From NCBI GenBank assembly GCA_041879425.1, contig CP090854.1, positions 992,001 to 1,056,000 of the forward strand: DNA of 64,000 nucleotides, written 5' to 3'. Numbering within the stretch: the stretch's first letter is position 1; each line of letters starts with the position of its first letter. The notes beneath the pieces are model-generated. The model made no database searches, was not told the DNA's origin, and was given only the letters and a program-made list of their open reading frames with translations. Made by a program: the position numbers and the translations under genes. The DNA comes from Vibrio pomeroyi. GTDB lineage: Bacteria > Pseudomonadota > Gammaproteobacteria > Enterobacterales > Vibrionaceae. This document shows, in pieces, positions 27,418 to 36,410 of the stretch.

Positions 27418-29211
27418 TTACTGTTGCTTAATAACGGGTAACTCTATGCTAAATCGAGCACCGCCTTGCGGGCTGGTTCCTGTCGTGAGCTTGCCGTTAA
27501 TTCCGCTGATTATCTGTTGAGAAATTGATAGCCCTAATCCAAGCCCGTTTTTCTTGGTCGTATGGAAGGGTTCGAAAAAGTTTCCGCTCGAAGAGGAAGT
27601 AAAACCGGGGCCGTTATCATCAACGTGGATCAGCAGCGTGTTTGCTTCATCCGTTTCTCTAACCTCTAATAGGATAGCCAACTGCTTGTCGTCTTGGCTT
27701 TCCATCGCCTGAATTGCGTTGGTTAGTAGATTAATAATGACCTGCTCGAGCTGGATGGCATTGGCGAGTATGCATGCGTCAAAGGTTTCAGGTAGCTCAT
27801 TGGTCTTGACTCGCTCACTCTTGAGTTGTGGCTTCATCAACTCCCTAGATGAATGCAATACAGGGAGGATCTGTAATATGTGCAGCTCTTCCGCGGTCGA
27901 CTTTTTAGCAAAGGAGCGAAGCTGGTGGCTAATTTTCGCCATGCGATCGGTGAGGGCTGAAATACGCGATAAGTTGTCGTCGACACGATCGGTTTTCTCT
28001 TTGGCTAGAAACAGACGGCCATTGTCGGCGTAGCTACGAATCGCAGCGAGCGGGTTATTCAGTTCGTGGCTAATACTTGCTGACATCTGGCCTAATACAG
28101 CCAGTTTGGCCGCTTGGATGAGCTCGTCTTGGGTGTGTCTGAGTACCCGCTCGGTTTCGATACGCTGCTTGATCTCAACGTGCAACTCAGAGGTCCTTTC
28201 GAGCACTTGAAATTCTAGCTTCTGATTAGCTTCTGACTGCAGCCTATCGATCTGAGCGCGCCTATGCTGACGGTGCAGATTAAGTTGGATGACCAGATAA
28301 ATAATCGCAAAGACCAAGCTCAGCACCACCATATAGGCGACCAAGTCCCACCAAACCAAGTGGGTGGGAGAGAAGACCCTGACTGTTAACCCAGGATCAG
28401 GTAGAAAGCGTGAAGAGGTGAAAAACTTCTCTTTAACTAACGGGTGCGAGGAGCGAATACTGCTGGTGGCACTTTCTAGGTCGCCAGAGAAATGCAGGCT
28501 CTCAATTTGAGTATCGAGGTATTGCTGATTATCTCGAATACGAGTTTGCTGTGCTGCATCAAGAGGTTGAAGACTTTTGAATAGCCACTCTGGATTGCTC
28601 GACATGAAAATAATCTGGTCTTTATCATCAGCGACAAAAAAGCTCTGTTTGCCTTGCCAGCTTGCTTCAATCAAAGACAAATCCATTTTTACCACAATTA
28701 CACCAATTATTTCAGCGGCATAGGAAACAGGGTAAGAATAATAGTACCCACGCTTGCCCGAGGTTGAGCCCAAGGCAAAGTACTGTTTTTCATGCCCTTG
28801 AATGGCTTGTTGGTAATAGGGACGAAACGCAAAGTTACGCCCGACAAACGAGTGTTTTAGGTTCCAGTTACTGGCCGCGATAGTGGTACCGATACTATCC
28901 AATAAATAGGTGTCGGACGCCAGAATCACTGTGTTGACGTGCTCTAGATAGCGGTTGGTTAGCTCTATCTGGGCAGAATTGCTTGGCGAGTGTAGGGCAT
29001 CGATCAGCTCTTTATCTTTTGAAAGCAGCTCCGGGATGTGGGCGAACTTGTCCAATTGGCTGGCAACGTGGACGGAAAAACGGTCTAAGTTAGATTGATG
29101 ATCATTTAACAAACTTTGATGGCTTGTGTTCCATACCCAGTGGCCGCCAACGATCATCAGCAAGCTGTAGGTGACCAACAACAGGATACGAATTCTCAAA
29201 GCTTGAAACAT
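27418..29211 (-). CDS. dctB: C4-dicarboxylate sensor histidine kinase DctB
   Basis: DctB (597 aa) senses periplasmic dicarboxylates and phosphorylates DctD. An N-terminal membrane helix (~7-25), a periplasmic double-PAS-like sensor domain (~30-290, with the RGYYYSYPV region) and a second helix (~293-315) are followed by a coiled coil. The kinase core has an H-box SISHELNNPLAAIRSY (His ~384), an N-box INLLTNAIQAM and G-boxes DDNGPGF and NGLGLGLSI. GGAG lies seven bases before the ATG. It precedes dctD and is divergent in orientation from the dctPQM genes it is expected to control. Confidence 0.93.
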   Translation of the reverse strand: MFQALRIRILLLVTYSLLMIVGGHWVWNTSHQSLLNDHQSNLDRFSVHVASQLDKFAHIPELLSKDKELIDALHSPSNSAQIELTNRYLEHVNTVILASDTYLLDSIGTTIAASNWNLKHSFVGRNFAFRPYYQQAIQGHEKQYFALGSTSGKRGYYYSYPVSYAAEIIGVIVVKMDLSLIEASWQGKQSFFVADDKDQIIFMSSNPEWLFKSLQPLDAAQQTRIRDNQQYLDTQIESLHFSGDLESATSSIRSSHPLVKEKFFTSSRFLPDPGLTVRVFSPTHLVWWDLVAYMVVLSLVFAIIYLVIQLNLHRQHRRAQIDRLQSEANQKLEFQVLERTSELHVEIKQRIETERVLRHTQDELIQAAKLAVLGQMSASISHELNNPLAAIRSYADNGRLFLAKEKTDRVDDNLSRISALTDRMAKISHQLRSFAKKSTAEELHILQILPVLHSSRELMKPQLKSERVKTNELPETFDACILANAIQLEQVIINLLTNAIQAMESQDDKQLAILLEVRETDEANTLLIHVDDNGPGFTSSSSGNFFEPFHTTKKNGLGLGLSISQQIISGINGKLTTGTSPQGGARFSIELPVIKQQ

Positions 29212-29850
29212 GGTGGTTCTCCGCTAAATCGGGCTAACAATACAAAGCCTGCTTTCTCTCATTCATCACAGTAATTAGCGGTAGTTTTTACTGAAAATAG
29301 AGAGCCAGTAGATAGGTTTAGGTTAAGGCTTTGTAACGGAGATTGTTGAAAAAGTTATCGACTCTGAGGGGTAAAACAAGAGCAAGATCTCTTTTTAAGG
29401 TTTTTAGGAAAAAAAGCCCTCGATTCCCTTGAAAAAGTCGCTATTGTCCCCATTTCTGTTGTGCTAAGTGATGTTTTGATCGTTTTTGTATCATTTAGTT
29501 GGACGAATTTAGAGCATTCATCATCAAGCAGAGGTGAACGGCTCGACAGAGATTAAACAGATCGCTAGAATGTCGCGTCTAAAATTTCTGTCCTGAGGCT
29601 AATCGGAGATACCTTTCTTGTTTCTGAAAACAAGCTTTGTTGCGTTTTAATTGGCGCGTGAAGAACGAAGATATCGCTGATTAGTCTGGTGTTTGGTTGA
29701 ATAATCAATTCAGACATCAATGCTCGATTTTAAATTAGGTGTTCGGATAGAGCACTACACAAGGATGCAGCCAACAACGTCGGCTTTTGAATTAAAGCTA
29801 AGTTACGGCTCATATGCTCAGATTACTGAGCCAGTTTTGAGGTTTATATA
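29212..29850 (+). other. Long non-coding leader region upstream of tig
   Basis: About 640 bp between dctB and tig hold no credible ORF. The left part must contain the dctB promoter on the minus strand. A sigma-32-type promoter lies at 29428-29455, leaving a leader of ~390 nt before trigger factor. No tRNA or terminator with a clear T-run was found within the leader. Confidence 0.5.
29428..29455 (+). promoter_or_regulatory. Heat-shock (sigma-32) promoter upstream of tig
   Basis: CTTGAAA and CCCCATTT are separated by 13 bp and both match the RpoH consensus (CTTGAAA, CCCCAT) fully. The site lies ~395 bp before the trigger factor start, ahead of the tig-clpP-clpX chaperone and protease genes. 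Confidence 0.75.
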
Positions 29851-31149
29851 ATGCAAGTTACTGTTGAAACGCTAGAAGGCCTAGAGCGCCGTCTTAATAT
29901 TACTGTTCCTGCTGCTAACATCGAAGATGCAGTTACAGCTGAACTACGCAACATCGCGAAAAACCGTCGTTTCGATGGTTTCCGTAAAGGCAAAGTGCCA
30001 ATGAAGATGGTTGCTAAAATGTACGGCAAAGCAGTACGTCAAGACGTGATGGGCGAAGTAATGCAACGTCACTTCATCGAAGCGATCGTTAAAGAGAAAA
30101 TCAACCCAGCTGGCGCACCAACTTTCGCACCAGTTGAAAACAACGAAGGCGCTGACCTAGTATTCAACGCAACTTTTGAAGTTTACCCAGAAGTTGAGCT
30201 GAAAGGTCTAGAAAACATCACTGTTGAGAAACCAGCAGTAGAAGTTAAAGACGCAGACGTTGAAGAGATGATCGAAACTCTACGTAAGCAACAAGCAACT
30301 TGGACTGAAGTTGAAGCTGCAGCTGACGCTGGTTCTCGTGCAACTATCGACTTCGTTGGTTCTATCGACGGTGAAGAGTTCGAAGGCGGTAAAGCTGAGA
30401 ACTTCCCACTAGAGATGGGTGCTGGTCGCATGATCCCTGGCTTCGAAGACGGTATCGTTGGTAAAACAGCAGGTATGGAATTCGAAATCGACGTAAACTT
30501 CCCAGAAGATTACCACGCTGAAAACCTAAAAGGTAAAGCAGCTAAGTTCTCTATCAAGCTGAACAAAGTTGAAGCTCGTGAACTTCCAGAACTAAACGAA
30601 GAATTCGTTTCTAAGTTCGGCGCTGCTGACGGTGTTGAAGGTCTTAAAGCTGAAGTTCGTAAGAACATGGAGCGTGAGCTTAAGCAAGCTGTTAAGAACC
30701 GCATCAAAGAGCAAGCTATCGACGGTCTAGTTAACGAAAACAACATCGACGTACCTTCTGCTCTTATCGATCAAGAAATCGGTGTTCTACGTCAACAAGC
30801 TGCTCAACGTTTCGGTGGCAACACTGAAGCTGCTGACCAACTTCCACGTGAGCTGTTCGAAGAGCAAGCTAAACGTCGCGTAGTTGTAGGTCTTCTTCTT
30901 GGTGAAGTAATCAAGACTGAAGAGCTAAAAGCTGACGACGAGAAAGTTAAAGCTATCATCGAAGAGATGGCTACAGCATACGAAGATCCAACAGAAGTTA
31001 TTGCTTACTACGAGCAAAACGAGCAAATGATGAACAACATGCGCAACGTTGCTCTAGAAGAGCAAGCTATTGATGCAATCATCGCTAAAGCTCAAGTTTC
31101 TGATAAAGAAGTTAGCTTCAACGAGCTAATGAATCAGCAACCTGCTTAA
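29851..31149 (+). CDS. tig: Trigger factor, ribosome-bound chaperone
   Basis: Trigger factor (432 aa) binds near the ribosome exit tunnel and shields nascent chains; it has a peptidyl-prolyl isomerase domain. The N-terminal ribosome-binding domain carries the signature region [10 protein letters not shown] (~45-55; GFRxGxxP loop). The FKBP-like domain (~150-245) contains [14 protein letters not shown] and the [13 protein letters not shown] core. The C-terminal helical arms follow. The length equals the E. coli protein. Codon use is strongly biased to a few codons (GCT, GAA, CGT), as in highly expressed genes. It heads the tig-clpP-clpX-lon order known from Gammaproteobacteria. Confidence 0.97.
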   Translation: MQVTVETLEGLERRLNITVPAANIEDAVTAELRNIAKNRRFDGFRKGKVPMKMVAKMYGKAVRQDVMGEVMQRHFIEAIVKEKINPAGAPTFAPVENNEGADLVFNATFEVYPEVELKGLENITVEKPAVEVKDADVEEMIETLRKQQATWTEVEAAADAGSRATIDFVGSIDGEEFEGGKAENFPLEMGAGRMIPGFEDGIVGKTAGMEFEIDVNFPEDYHAENLKGKAAKFSIKLNKVEARELPELNEEFVSKFGAADGVEGLKAEVRKNMERELKQAVKNRIKEQAIDGLVNENNIDVPSALIDQEIGVLRQQAAQRFGGNTEAADQLPRELFEEQAKRRVVVGLLLGEVIKTEELKADDEKVKAIIEEMATAYEDPTEVIAYYEQNEQMMNNMRNVALEEQAIDAIIAKAQVSDKEVSFNELMNQQPA

Positions 31150-31201
31150 TATAGTAATATCTGACGTAGAAGGTTGACGTACGGTCAACAATTCTGCTAA
31201 C

Positions 31202-31240
31202 AATGGTCCGTATGATTTAATCATTCGGGCCATTTATTTT
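31202..31240 (+). other. Hairpin between tig and clpP
   Basis: AATGGTCCG and CGGGCCATT pair (one G-U), with an inner ATGAT/ATCAT stem, followed by TATTTTAG. It may be a weak terminator or attenuator between tig and clpP, or an RNA-processing site. The clpP ribosome site lies immediately after it. Confidence 0.5.
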
Positions 31241-31254
31241 AGGGACATAAGAAT

Positions 31255-31881
31255 ATGAGCTACCAAGAAAAAAATACAATGCCATCGATTATGGACGCAC
31301 TAGTTCCTATGGTGGTTGAACAGACTTCCCGTGGTGAACGTTCTTACGATATTTATTCTCGTCTATTAAAAGAACGTATCATTTTCTTAACAGGTCAAGT
31401 GGAAGACCACATGGCAAATCTTGTCGTGGCTCAACTGCTTTTCTTGGAATCAGAAAACCCAGACAAAGATATCTATCTTTACATCAACTCACCTGGCGGT
31501 AGCGTAACAGCAGGCATGTCTATCTACGACACAATGCAGTTCATCAAGCCAAACGTGAGCACAGTATGTATGGGTCAAGCTTGCTCTATGGGTGCATTCT
31601 TACTAGCGGGTGGTACTCCAGGTAAGCGTCACGTGCTTCCAAACTCACGTGTAATGATTCACCAGCCACTTGGCGGCTTCCAAGGCCAAGCGTCTGATAT
31701 TCAAATTCACGCGCAAGAGATCCTAACGATCAAACAAAAGCTAAACAAACTATTGGCAGAGCACACTGGTCAGCCTCTAGAAGTTGTTGAGCGTGATACT
31801 GATCGTGACAATTTCATGTCTGCTGATCAAGCAGTAGAATACGGCTTAGTGGATTCAGTTCTTAATCACCGCGGTCAATAA
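31255..31881 (+). CDS. clpP: ATP-dependent Clp protease proteolytic subunit ClpP
   Basis: ClpP (208 aa) forms the tetradecameric serine peptidase chamber fed by ClpX or ClpA. The catalytic triad is visible: Ser111 in [10 protein letters not shown], His136 in VMIHQPLGG and Asp185 in DTDRDNF. A short N-terminal propeptide before the ALVPMV axial region is expected to be removed by self-cleavage. It lies 105 bp after tig and 81 bp before clpX, and is likely co-expressed with them. Length and sequence are those of typical gammaproteobacterial ClpP. Confidence 0.98.
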
Positions 31882-31962
31882 TTGCAGGGCAATTGTTTAA
31901 CGCAAAGTGATTCAAATTGATATACACTCAAGCATAGAGAGTAAAGGCTAAGAGGTTAGCGA

Positions 31963-33243
31963 ATGACAGATAAAAGCAAAGAGGGTGGTAGCGGTAAACT
32001 GCTTTACTGCTCTTTCTGTGGCAAAAGCCAACACGAAGTTCGCAAGTTAATCGCAGGTCCTTCTGTTTACATTTGTGATGAATGTGTCGATCTATGTAAC
32101 GACATTATTCGTGAAGAAATTAAAGATGTTCTTCCTAAGAAAGAATCTGAATCGCTGCCAACGCCGCGTGAGATTCGTGAGCATCTTGACGACTATGTAA
32201 TCGGTCAAGAATACGCGAAAAAAGTGCTAGCAGTTGCGGTATATAACCACTACAAGCGTTTACGCAATGGTGATACAACGGCTGAAGGCGTAGAGTTAGG
32301 TAAGAGTAACATTCTTCTTATCGGTCCTACTGGTAGTGGTAAAACACTACTTGCTGAAACACTGGCTCGTTTCCTAGACGTTCCTTTCACAATGGCAGAC
32401 GCAACAACACTAACCGAAGCGGGTTACGTGGGCGAAGATGTTGAAAACATCATCCAGAAGTTGCTTCAGAAATGTGATTACGACGTAGCGAAAGCGGAAC
32501 GCGGCATTGTTTACATCGATGAAATCGACAAGATTTCTCGTAAAGCTGAAAACCCATCAATCACGCGTGACGTGTCTGGCGAAGGTGTACAGCAAGCTCT
32601 ACTAAAACTTGTTGAAGGTACAGTTGCTTCAGTTCCACCTCAAGGTGGTCGTAAGCATCCACAGCAAGAATTCTTGCAAGTGGACACGTCTAAGATCCTA
32701 TTTATCTGTGGTGGTGCATTTGCAGGCCTAGATAAAGTGATTGAACAACGTGTAGAAACAGGTTCAGGTATCGGCTTCGGCGCAGAAGTGCGTTCAAAAG
32801 ACGAAACCAAAACTATCGGTGAATTGTTCACTCAAGTAGAACCTGAAGATCTAGTGAAGTATGGTCTAATTCCAGAATTCATTGGTCGTCTACCTGTTAC
32901 AACAACACTGACAGAGCTTGATGAAGAAGCGCTAATCCAAATCCTTTGTGAGCCAAAGAATGCACTGACAAAACAGTACGCTGCATTATTTGAGCTTGAG
33001 GATACAGAGCTAGAATTCCGTGAAGACGCTTTACGTGCCATTGCTAAGAAAGCAATGAACCGTAAAACAGGTGCTCGTGGTCTACGTTCTATCTTGGAGG
33101 GTGTTCTACTAGAAACTATGTACGAACTGCCATCTTCAACTGATGTAAGCAAGGTTGTGATTGATGAGTCGGTAATTAATGGTGAGTCAGAACCACTATT
33201 AATTTACAGCAACTCAGATAACCAAGCAGCGGTTGCAGAGTAG
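31963..33243 (+). CDS. clpX: Clp protease ATPase/unfoldase ClpX
   Basis: ClpX (426 aa) is the hexameric AAA+ unfoldase that recognises substrates such as ssrA-tagged proteins and threads them into ClpP. The N-terminal zinc-binding domain has four cysteines (16, 19, 38, 41; CSFC and CDEC). Walker A GPTGSGKT begins near residue 122 and Walker B is VYIDEIDK. The pore and docking loops are intact: GYVGED, the RKH loop in GGRKHPQQ and the IGF loop in [10 protein letters not shown] that grips ClpP. A strong terminator follows, so clpX ends the tig-clpP-clpX unit while lon has its own promoter. Confidence 0.98.
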   Translation: MTDKSKEGGSGKLLYCSFCGKSQHEVRKLIAGPSVYICDECVDLCNDIIREEIKDVLPKKESESLPTPREIREHLDDYVIGQEYAKKVLAVAVYNHYKRLRNGDTTAEGVELGKSNILLIGPTGSGKTLLAETLARFLDVPFTMADATTLTEAGYVGEDVENIIQKLLQKCDYDVAKAERGIVYIDEIDKISRKAENPSITRDVSGEGVQQALLKLVEGTVASVPPQGGRKHPQQEFLQVDTSKILFICGGAFAGLDKVIEQRVETGSGIGFGAEVRSKDETKTIGELFTQVEPEDLVKYGLIPEFIGRLPVTTTLTELDEEALIQILCEPKNALTKQYAALFELEDTELEFREDALRAIAKKAMNRKTGARGLRSILEGVLLETMYELPSSTDVSKVVIDESVINGESEPLLIYSNSDNQAAVAE

Positions 33244-33271
33244 GTCTTTTTTAGACAAGTCACTCAAATTG

Positions 33272-33307
33272 AAAAAGGAGGTAAGCAATTACCTCCTTTT
33301 TTTTATT
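33272..33307 (+). terminator. Terminator after clpX
   Basis: AAAGGAGGTAA and TTACCTCCTTT form a perfect stem with a 4-base loop, followed by a run of T. It separates clpX from lon. Confidence 0.9.
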
Positions 33308-33311
33308 CTTC

Positions 33312-33340
33312 CATTGAATCCAGTCGTTTAAGCCCCATAT
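33312..33340 (+). promoter_or_regulatory. Heat-shock (sigma-32) promoter of lon
   Basis: CATTGAA and CCCCATAT are 14 bp apart, close to the RpoH consensus CTTGAAA/CCCCATNT. The element lies 36 bp before the lon start and just after the clpX terminator, where a lon promoter is expected. Confidence 0.7.
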
Positions 33341-33375
33341 ACTGCTTTATAAGTTAAAGCGGAAGAGAGAAATAT

Positions 33376-35727
33376 ATGAACTTGGAACGTTCCGAGCGTA
33401 TCGAAATCCCCGTGCTACCTCTACGTGATGTAGTGGTTTACCCACACATGGTTATTCCATTGTTTGTTGGTCGTGAAAAATCGATTACTTGCCTTGAATC
33501 GGCAATGGAAGCTAACAAACAAGTACTACTTGTAGCGCAGAAAGAAGCGGACACTGATGAGCCTTCAATTGACGACCTATTTAAAGTAGGTACTGTCGCT
33601 ACCATTCTTCAGTTACTAAAGCTCCCTGATGGTACTGTTAAAGTGCTTGTCGAAGGTCAGCAGCGTGCAAAAATTCACCAATTCAAAGAAAGTGAGTTTT
33701 TCTTAGCGGACGCAGAATACGTTGTCACCTCAGAACTTGACGAAAAAGAACAAGAAGTGGTTGTTCGCAGCGCGATCAATCAATTCGAAGGCTTTATTAA
33801 GCTGAACAAAAAGATCCCACCAGAGGTTCTAACATCTCTGAACGGTATTGATGAGGCAGCTCGCCTTGCTGATACGATTGCTGCACACATGCCACTTAAG
33901 CTGGTAGACAAGCAGCACGTTCTAGAAATCTTAGATGTGACTGAACGTCTGGAATTCTTGATGGGCCAAATGGAGTCAGAAATTGACATCCTGCAAGTTG
34001 AAAAACGCATCCGTGGCCGCGTTAAGAAGCAAATGGAAAAATCTCAGCGTGAGTACTACCTGAATGAGCAAATGAAAGCGATTCAGAAAGAACTTGGCGA
34101 GATGGACGATGCACCTGATGAATTCGAGACTCTGAAGAAGAAGATCGAAGACTCGAAGATGCCTCAAGAAGCTCGTGAAAAAACCGAGCAAGAATTGCAA
34201 AAACTCAAAATGATGTCGCCAATGTCTGCTGAAGCAACAGTAGTACGTAGCTACATTGATTGGATGGTGGGCGTTCCTTGGGCTAAGCGTTCAAAAGTTA
34301 AAAAGAATCTAGCGAAAGCGGAAGAGATCTTAAACGAAGATCACTACGGCTTAGAGCGCGTTAAAGAACGTATTCTTGAATACTTGGCAGTGCAGAACCG
34401 TATCAACAAGCTAAAAGGCCCAATCCTTTGTCTTGTTGGTCCTCCTGGTGTAGGTAAAACCTCGCTAGGTCGTTCGATTGCTGCGGCAACGGGTCGTAAG
34501 TACACACGTATGGCACTGGGTGGCGTTCGTGATGAAGCTGAGATTCGTGGTCACCGTCGTACCTACATCGGTTCACTTCCGGGTAAGCTGATTCAGAAGA
34601 TGTCTAAAGTTGGTGTTAAGAACCCACTGTTCCTATTAGATGAAATCGATAAGATGTCTTCTGATATGCGTGGCGACCCATCTTCAGCGCTTCTAGAAGT
34701 ACTAGATCCAGAGCAAAACAACGCATTTAACGATCACTACCTAGAAGTAGATTACGATCTGTCAGATGTTATGTTCGTAGCAACATCGAACTCGATGGAC
34801 ATTCCTGGCCCGCTACTGGACCGTATGGAAGTGATTCGTCTATCTGGTTACACAGAAGATGAGAAGCTGAACATTGCTAAGAGCCACTTACTGGACAAGC
34901 AAGTTCAACGCAACGGTCTTAAGCCTCATGAGATTGAGATTGAAGACTCTGCAATCATCGGCATCATTCGTTACTACACGCGTGAAGCGGGTGTACGTAG
35001 CCTAGAGCGTGAAATCTCTAAGATCTGTCGTAAAGCAGTGAAGAACATCTTGCTAGATAGCGACCTTAAGTCTGTAACGGTTAACATTGATAACCTGAAA
35101 GAGTACTTAGGTGTTCAACGTCACGACTTCGGTAAAGCGGATGAAAGCAACCGTATTGGTCAAGTAACTGGCTTAGCGTGGACTCAAGTGGGTGGTGATC
35201 TACTGACTATCGAGACCGAAGCAATGCCGGGCAAAGGTAAGCTAACGCAAACTGGCTCACTTGGCGACGTGATGAAAGAATCGATTCAAGCGGCAATGAC
35301 CGTGGTTCGTTCTCGTGCTGAAAAGCTGGGTATCAACTCAGATTTCTACGAAAAACGCGACATTCACGTTCACGTACCGGAAGGTGCTACACCGAAAGAT
35401 GGCCCGAGTGCGGGTATCGCAATGTGTACTGCACTTGTCTCTAGCTTGACGGGTAACCCGGTTAAAGCAGAGGTCGGTATGACAGGTGAAATTACCCTTC
35501 GTGGTGAAGTTTTACCTATCGGTGGCTTGAAAGAAAAACTGCTTGCTGCACACCGTGGCGGCATCAAAACTGTACTGATTCCTAAGGACAATGAGCGTGA
35601 TTTGGAAGAGATTCCAGACAACGTAATCGCTGACCTGAAGGTGATCCCGGTCCAATGGATTGATGAAGTACTGAAAGTCGCGCTAGAACGAGATCCGTCA
35701 GGGGTCGAGTTTGACGTGAAAAAATAG
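33376..35727 (+). CDS. lon: ATP-dependent protease Lon
   Basis: Lon (783 aa) degrades misfolded and short-lived regulatory proteins. The N-terminal substrate-recognition domain begins ERSERIEIPVLPLRDVVVYP. The AAA+ module has Walker A GPPGVGKT (~355-362) and Walker B FLLDEIDK. The C-terminal protease domain carries the Ser-Lys dyad in KDGPSAGIAM (Ser ~678) and GLKEKLLAAHRGG. The length matches E. coli Lon (784 aa). A sigma-32-type promoter and a ribosome site (GGAAGAGAG) precede it. It is followed by its own terminator and then hupB, the usual neighbour. Confidence 0.98.
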   Translation: MNLERSERIEIPVLPLRDVVVYPHMVIPLFVGREKSITCLESAMEANKQVLLVAQKEADTDEPSIDDLFKVGTVATILQLLKLPDGTVKVLVEGQQRAKIHQFKESEFFLADAEYVVTSELDEKEQEVVVRSAINQFEGFIKLNKKIPPEVLTSLNGIDEAARLADTIAAHMPLKLVDKQHVLEILDVTERLEFLMGQMESEIDILQVEKRIRGRVKKQMEKSQREYYLNEQMKAIQKELGEMDDAPDEFETLKKKIEDSKMPQEAREKTEQELQKLKMMSPMSAEATVVRSYIDWMVGVPWAKRSKVKKNLAKAEEILNEDHYGLERVKERILEYLAVQNRINKLKGPILCLVGPPGVGKTSLGRSIAAATGRKYTRMALGGVRDEAEIRGHRRTYIGSLPGKLIQKMSKVGVKNPLFLLDEIDKMSSDMRGDPSSALLEVLDPEQNNAFNDHYLEVDYDLSDVMFVATSNSMDIPGPLLDRMEVIRLSGYTEDEKLNIAKSHLLDKQVQRNGLKPHEIEIEDSAIIGIIRYYTREAGVRSLEREISKICRKAVKNILLDSDLKSVTVNIDNLKEYLGVQRHDFGKADESNRIGQVTGLAWTQVGGDLLTIETEAMPGKGKLTQTGSLGDVMKESIQAAMTVVRSRAEKLGINSDFYEKRDIHVHVPEGATPKDGPSAGIAMCTALVSSLTGNPVKAEVGMTGEITLRGEVLPIGGLKEKLLAAHRGGIKTVLIPKDNERDLEEIPDNVIADLKVIPVQWIDEVLKVALERDPSGVEFDVKK

Positions 35728-35756
35728 TGATGCATAGCAAAAATAAGTAAAGAATT

Positions 35757-35797
35757 ACGCTGATAGGCTCGAAAAGGCTTGTCAGCGTTTTTTTTGG
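35757..35797 (+). terminator. Terminator after lon
   Basis: ACGCTGATAGGC pairs with GCTTGTCAGCGT (12 bp with two G-U pairs) and is followed by eight T residues. Confidence 0.85.
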
Positions 35798-35918
35798 ACG
35801 CTAAGTTATTTGACTAAAGCGGCAGCCCTTTTGCAATAAGGCTTGCGGCTAAATTAAAACCAAAATGGAACGTACAGTCATCGAGAAGTAGTCACAGATG
35901 ACACATAGGGGAAAAACA

Positions 35919-36191
35919 GTGAATAAAACACAACTAGTAGAATCAATCGCAGAAAACGCAGACATCTCTAAAGCTTCAGCTGGTCGCGCTCTAGACGCTT
36001 TCATCGAAGCAGTTGGCACAACGCTACAATCAGGCGACCAAGTTGCACTTGTTGGCTTTGGTACTTTCAGTGTTCGTACTCGTGCTGCTCGTACAGGTCG
36101 TAACCCAAAAACTGGTGAAGAGATCCAAATCGCAGAAGCTAAAGTACCTGGCTTCAAGGCGGGTAAAGCACTTAAAGACGCATGTAACTAA
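35919..36191 (+). CDS. hupB: Nucleoid protein HU-beta
   Basis: HU-beta (90 aa) is the histone-like DNA-bending protein. The DNA-binding signature [21 protein letters not shown], whose RNP tip intercalates DNA, lies around residues 47-67. Translation starts at GTG 35919, giving the canonical [13 protein letters not shown], with AGGGGA upstream. An in-frame ATG 21 bases earlier would add seven residues and lacks such a site. The terminal residue is Asn, as in HU-beta. Strong codon bias suggests high expression. The lon-hupB-ppiD order is conserved in Gammaproteobacteria. Confidence 0.97.
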   Translation: MNKTQLVESIAENADISKASAGRALDAFIEAVGTTLQSGDQVALVGFGTFSVRTRAARTGRNPKTGEEIQIAEAKVPGFKAGKALKDACN

Positions 36192-36311
36192 TTTCTACGG
36201 CTGAAACCTCGGTTTTGCGAGGGGAAGGCTGTAAAATGCGTTTACTGTTTGAAAAATGATGTTTCATTCTTAAACAGTATGTGTACAAAGCACATTGAAC
36301 TTATTTAAATT

Positions 36312-36343
36312 ATGCGCATCCTACTGATGCGCATTTCTTTTTC
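36312..36343 (+). terminator. Terminator after hupB
   Basis: ATGCGCATC and GATGCGCAT form a perfect 9-bp stem with a CTACT loop, followed by TTCTTTTTC. Confidence 0.8.
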
Positions 36344-36410
36344 TGATAATATCGCGTGAATAGATTTTTATTTTGAAGCCAATGCTTCATATCCGGAGAG
36401 CACTTAAATT

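Noticed and set aside
35898..35918. Upstream ATG for hupB
   Set aside because: It would add seven residues before the highly conserved HU start; GTG 35919 has AGGGGA at the right distance.
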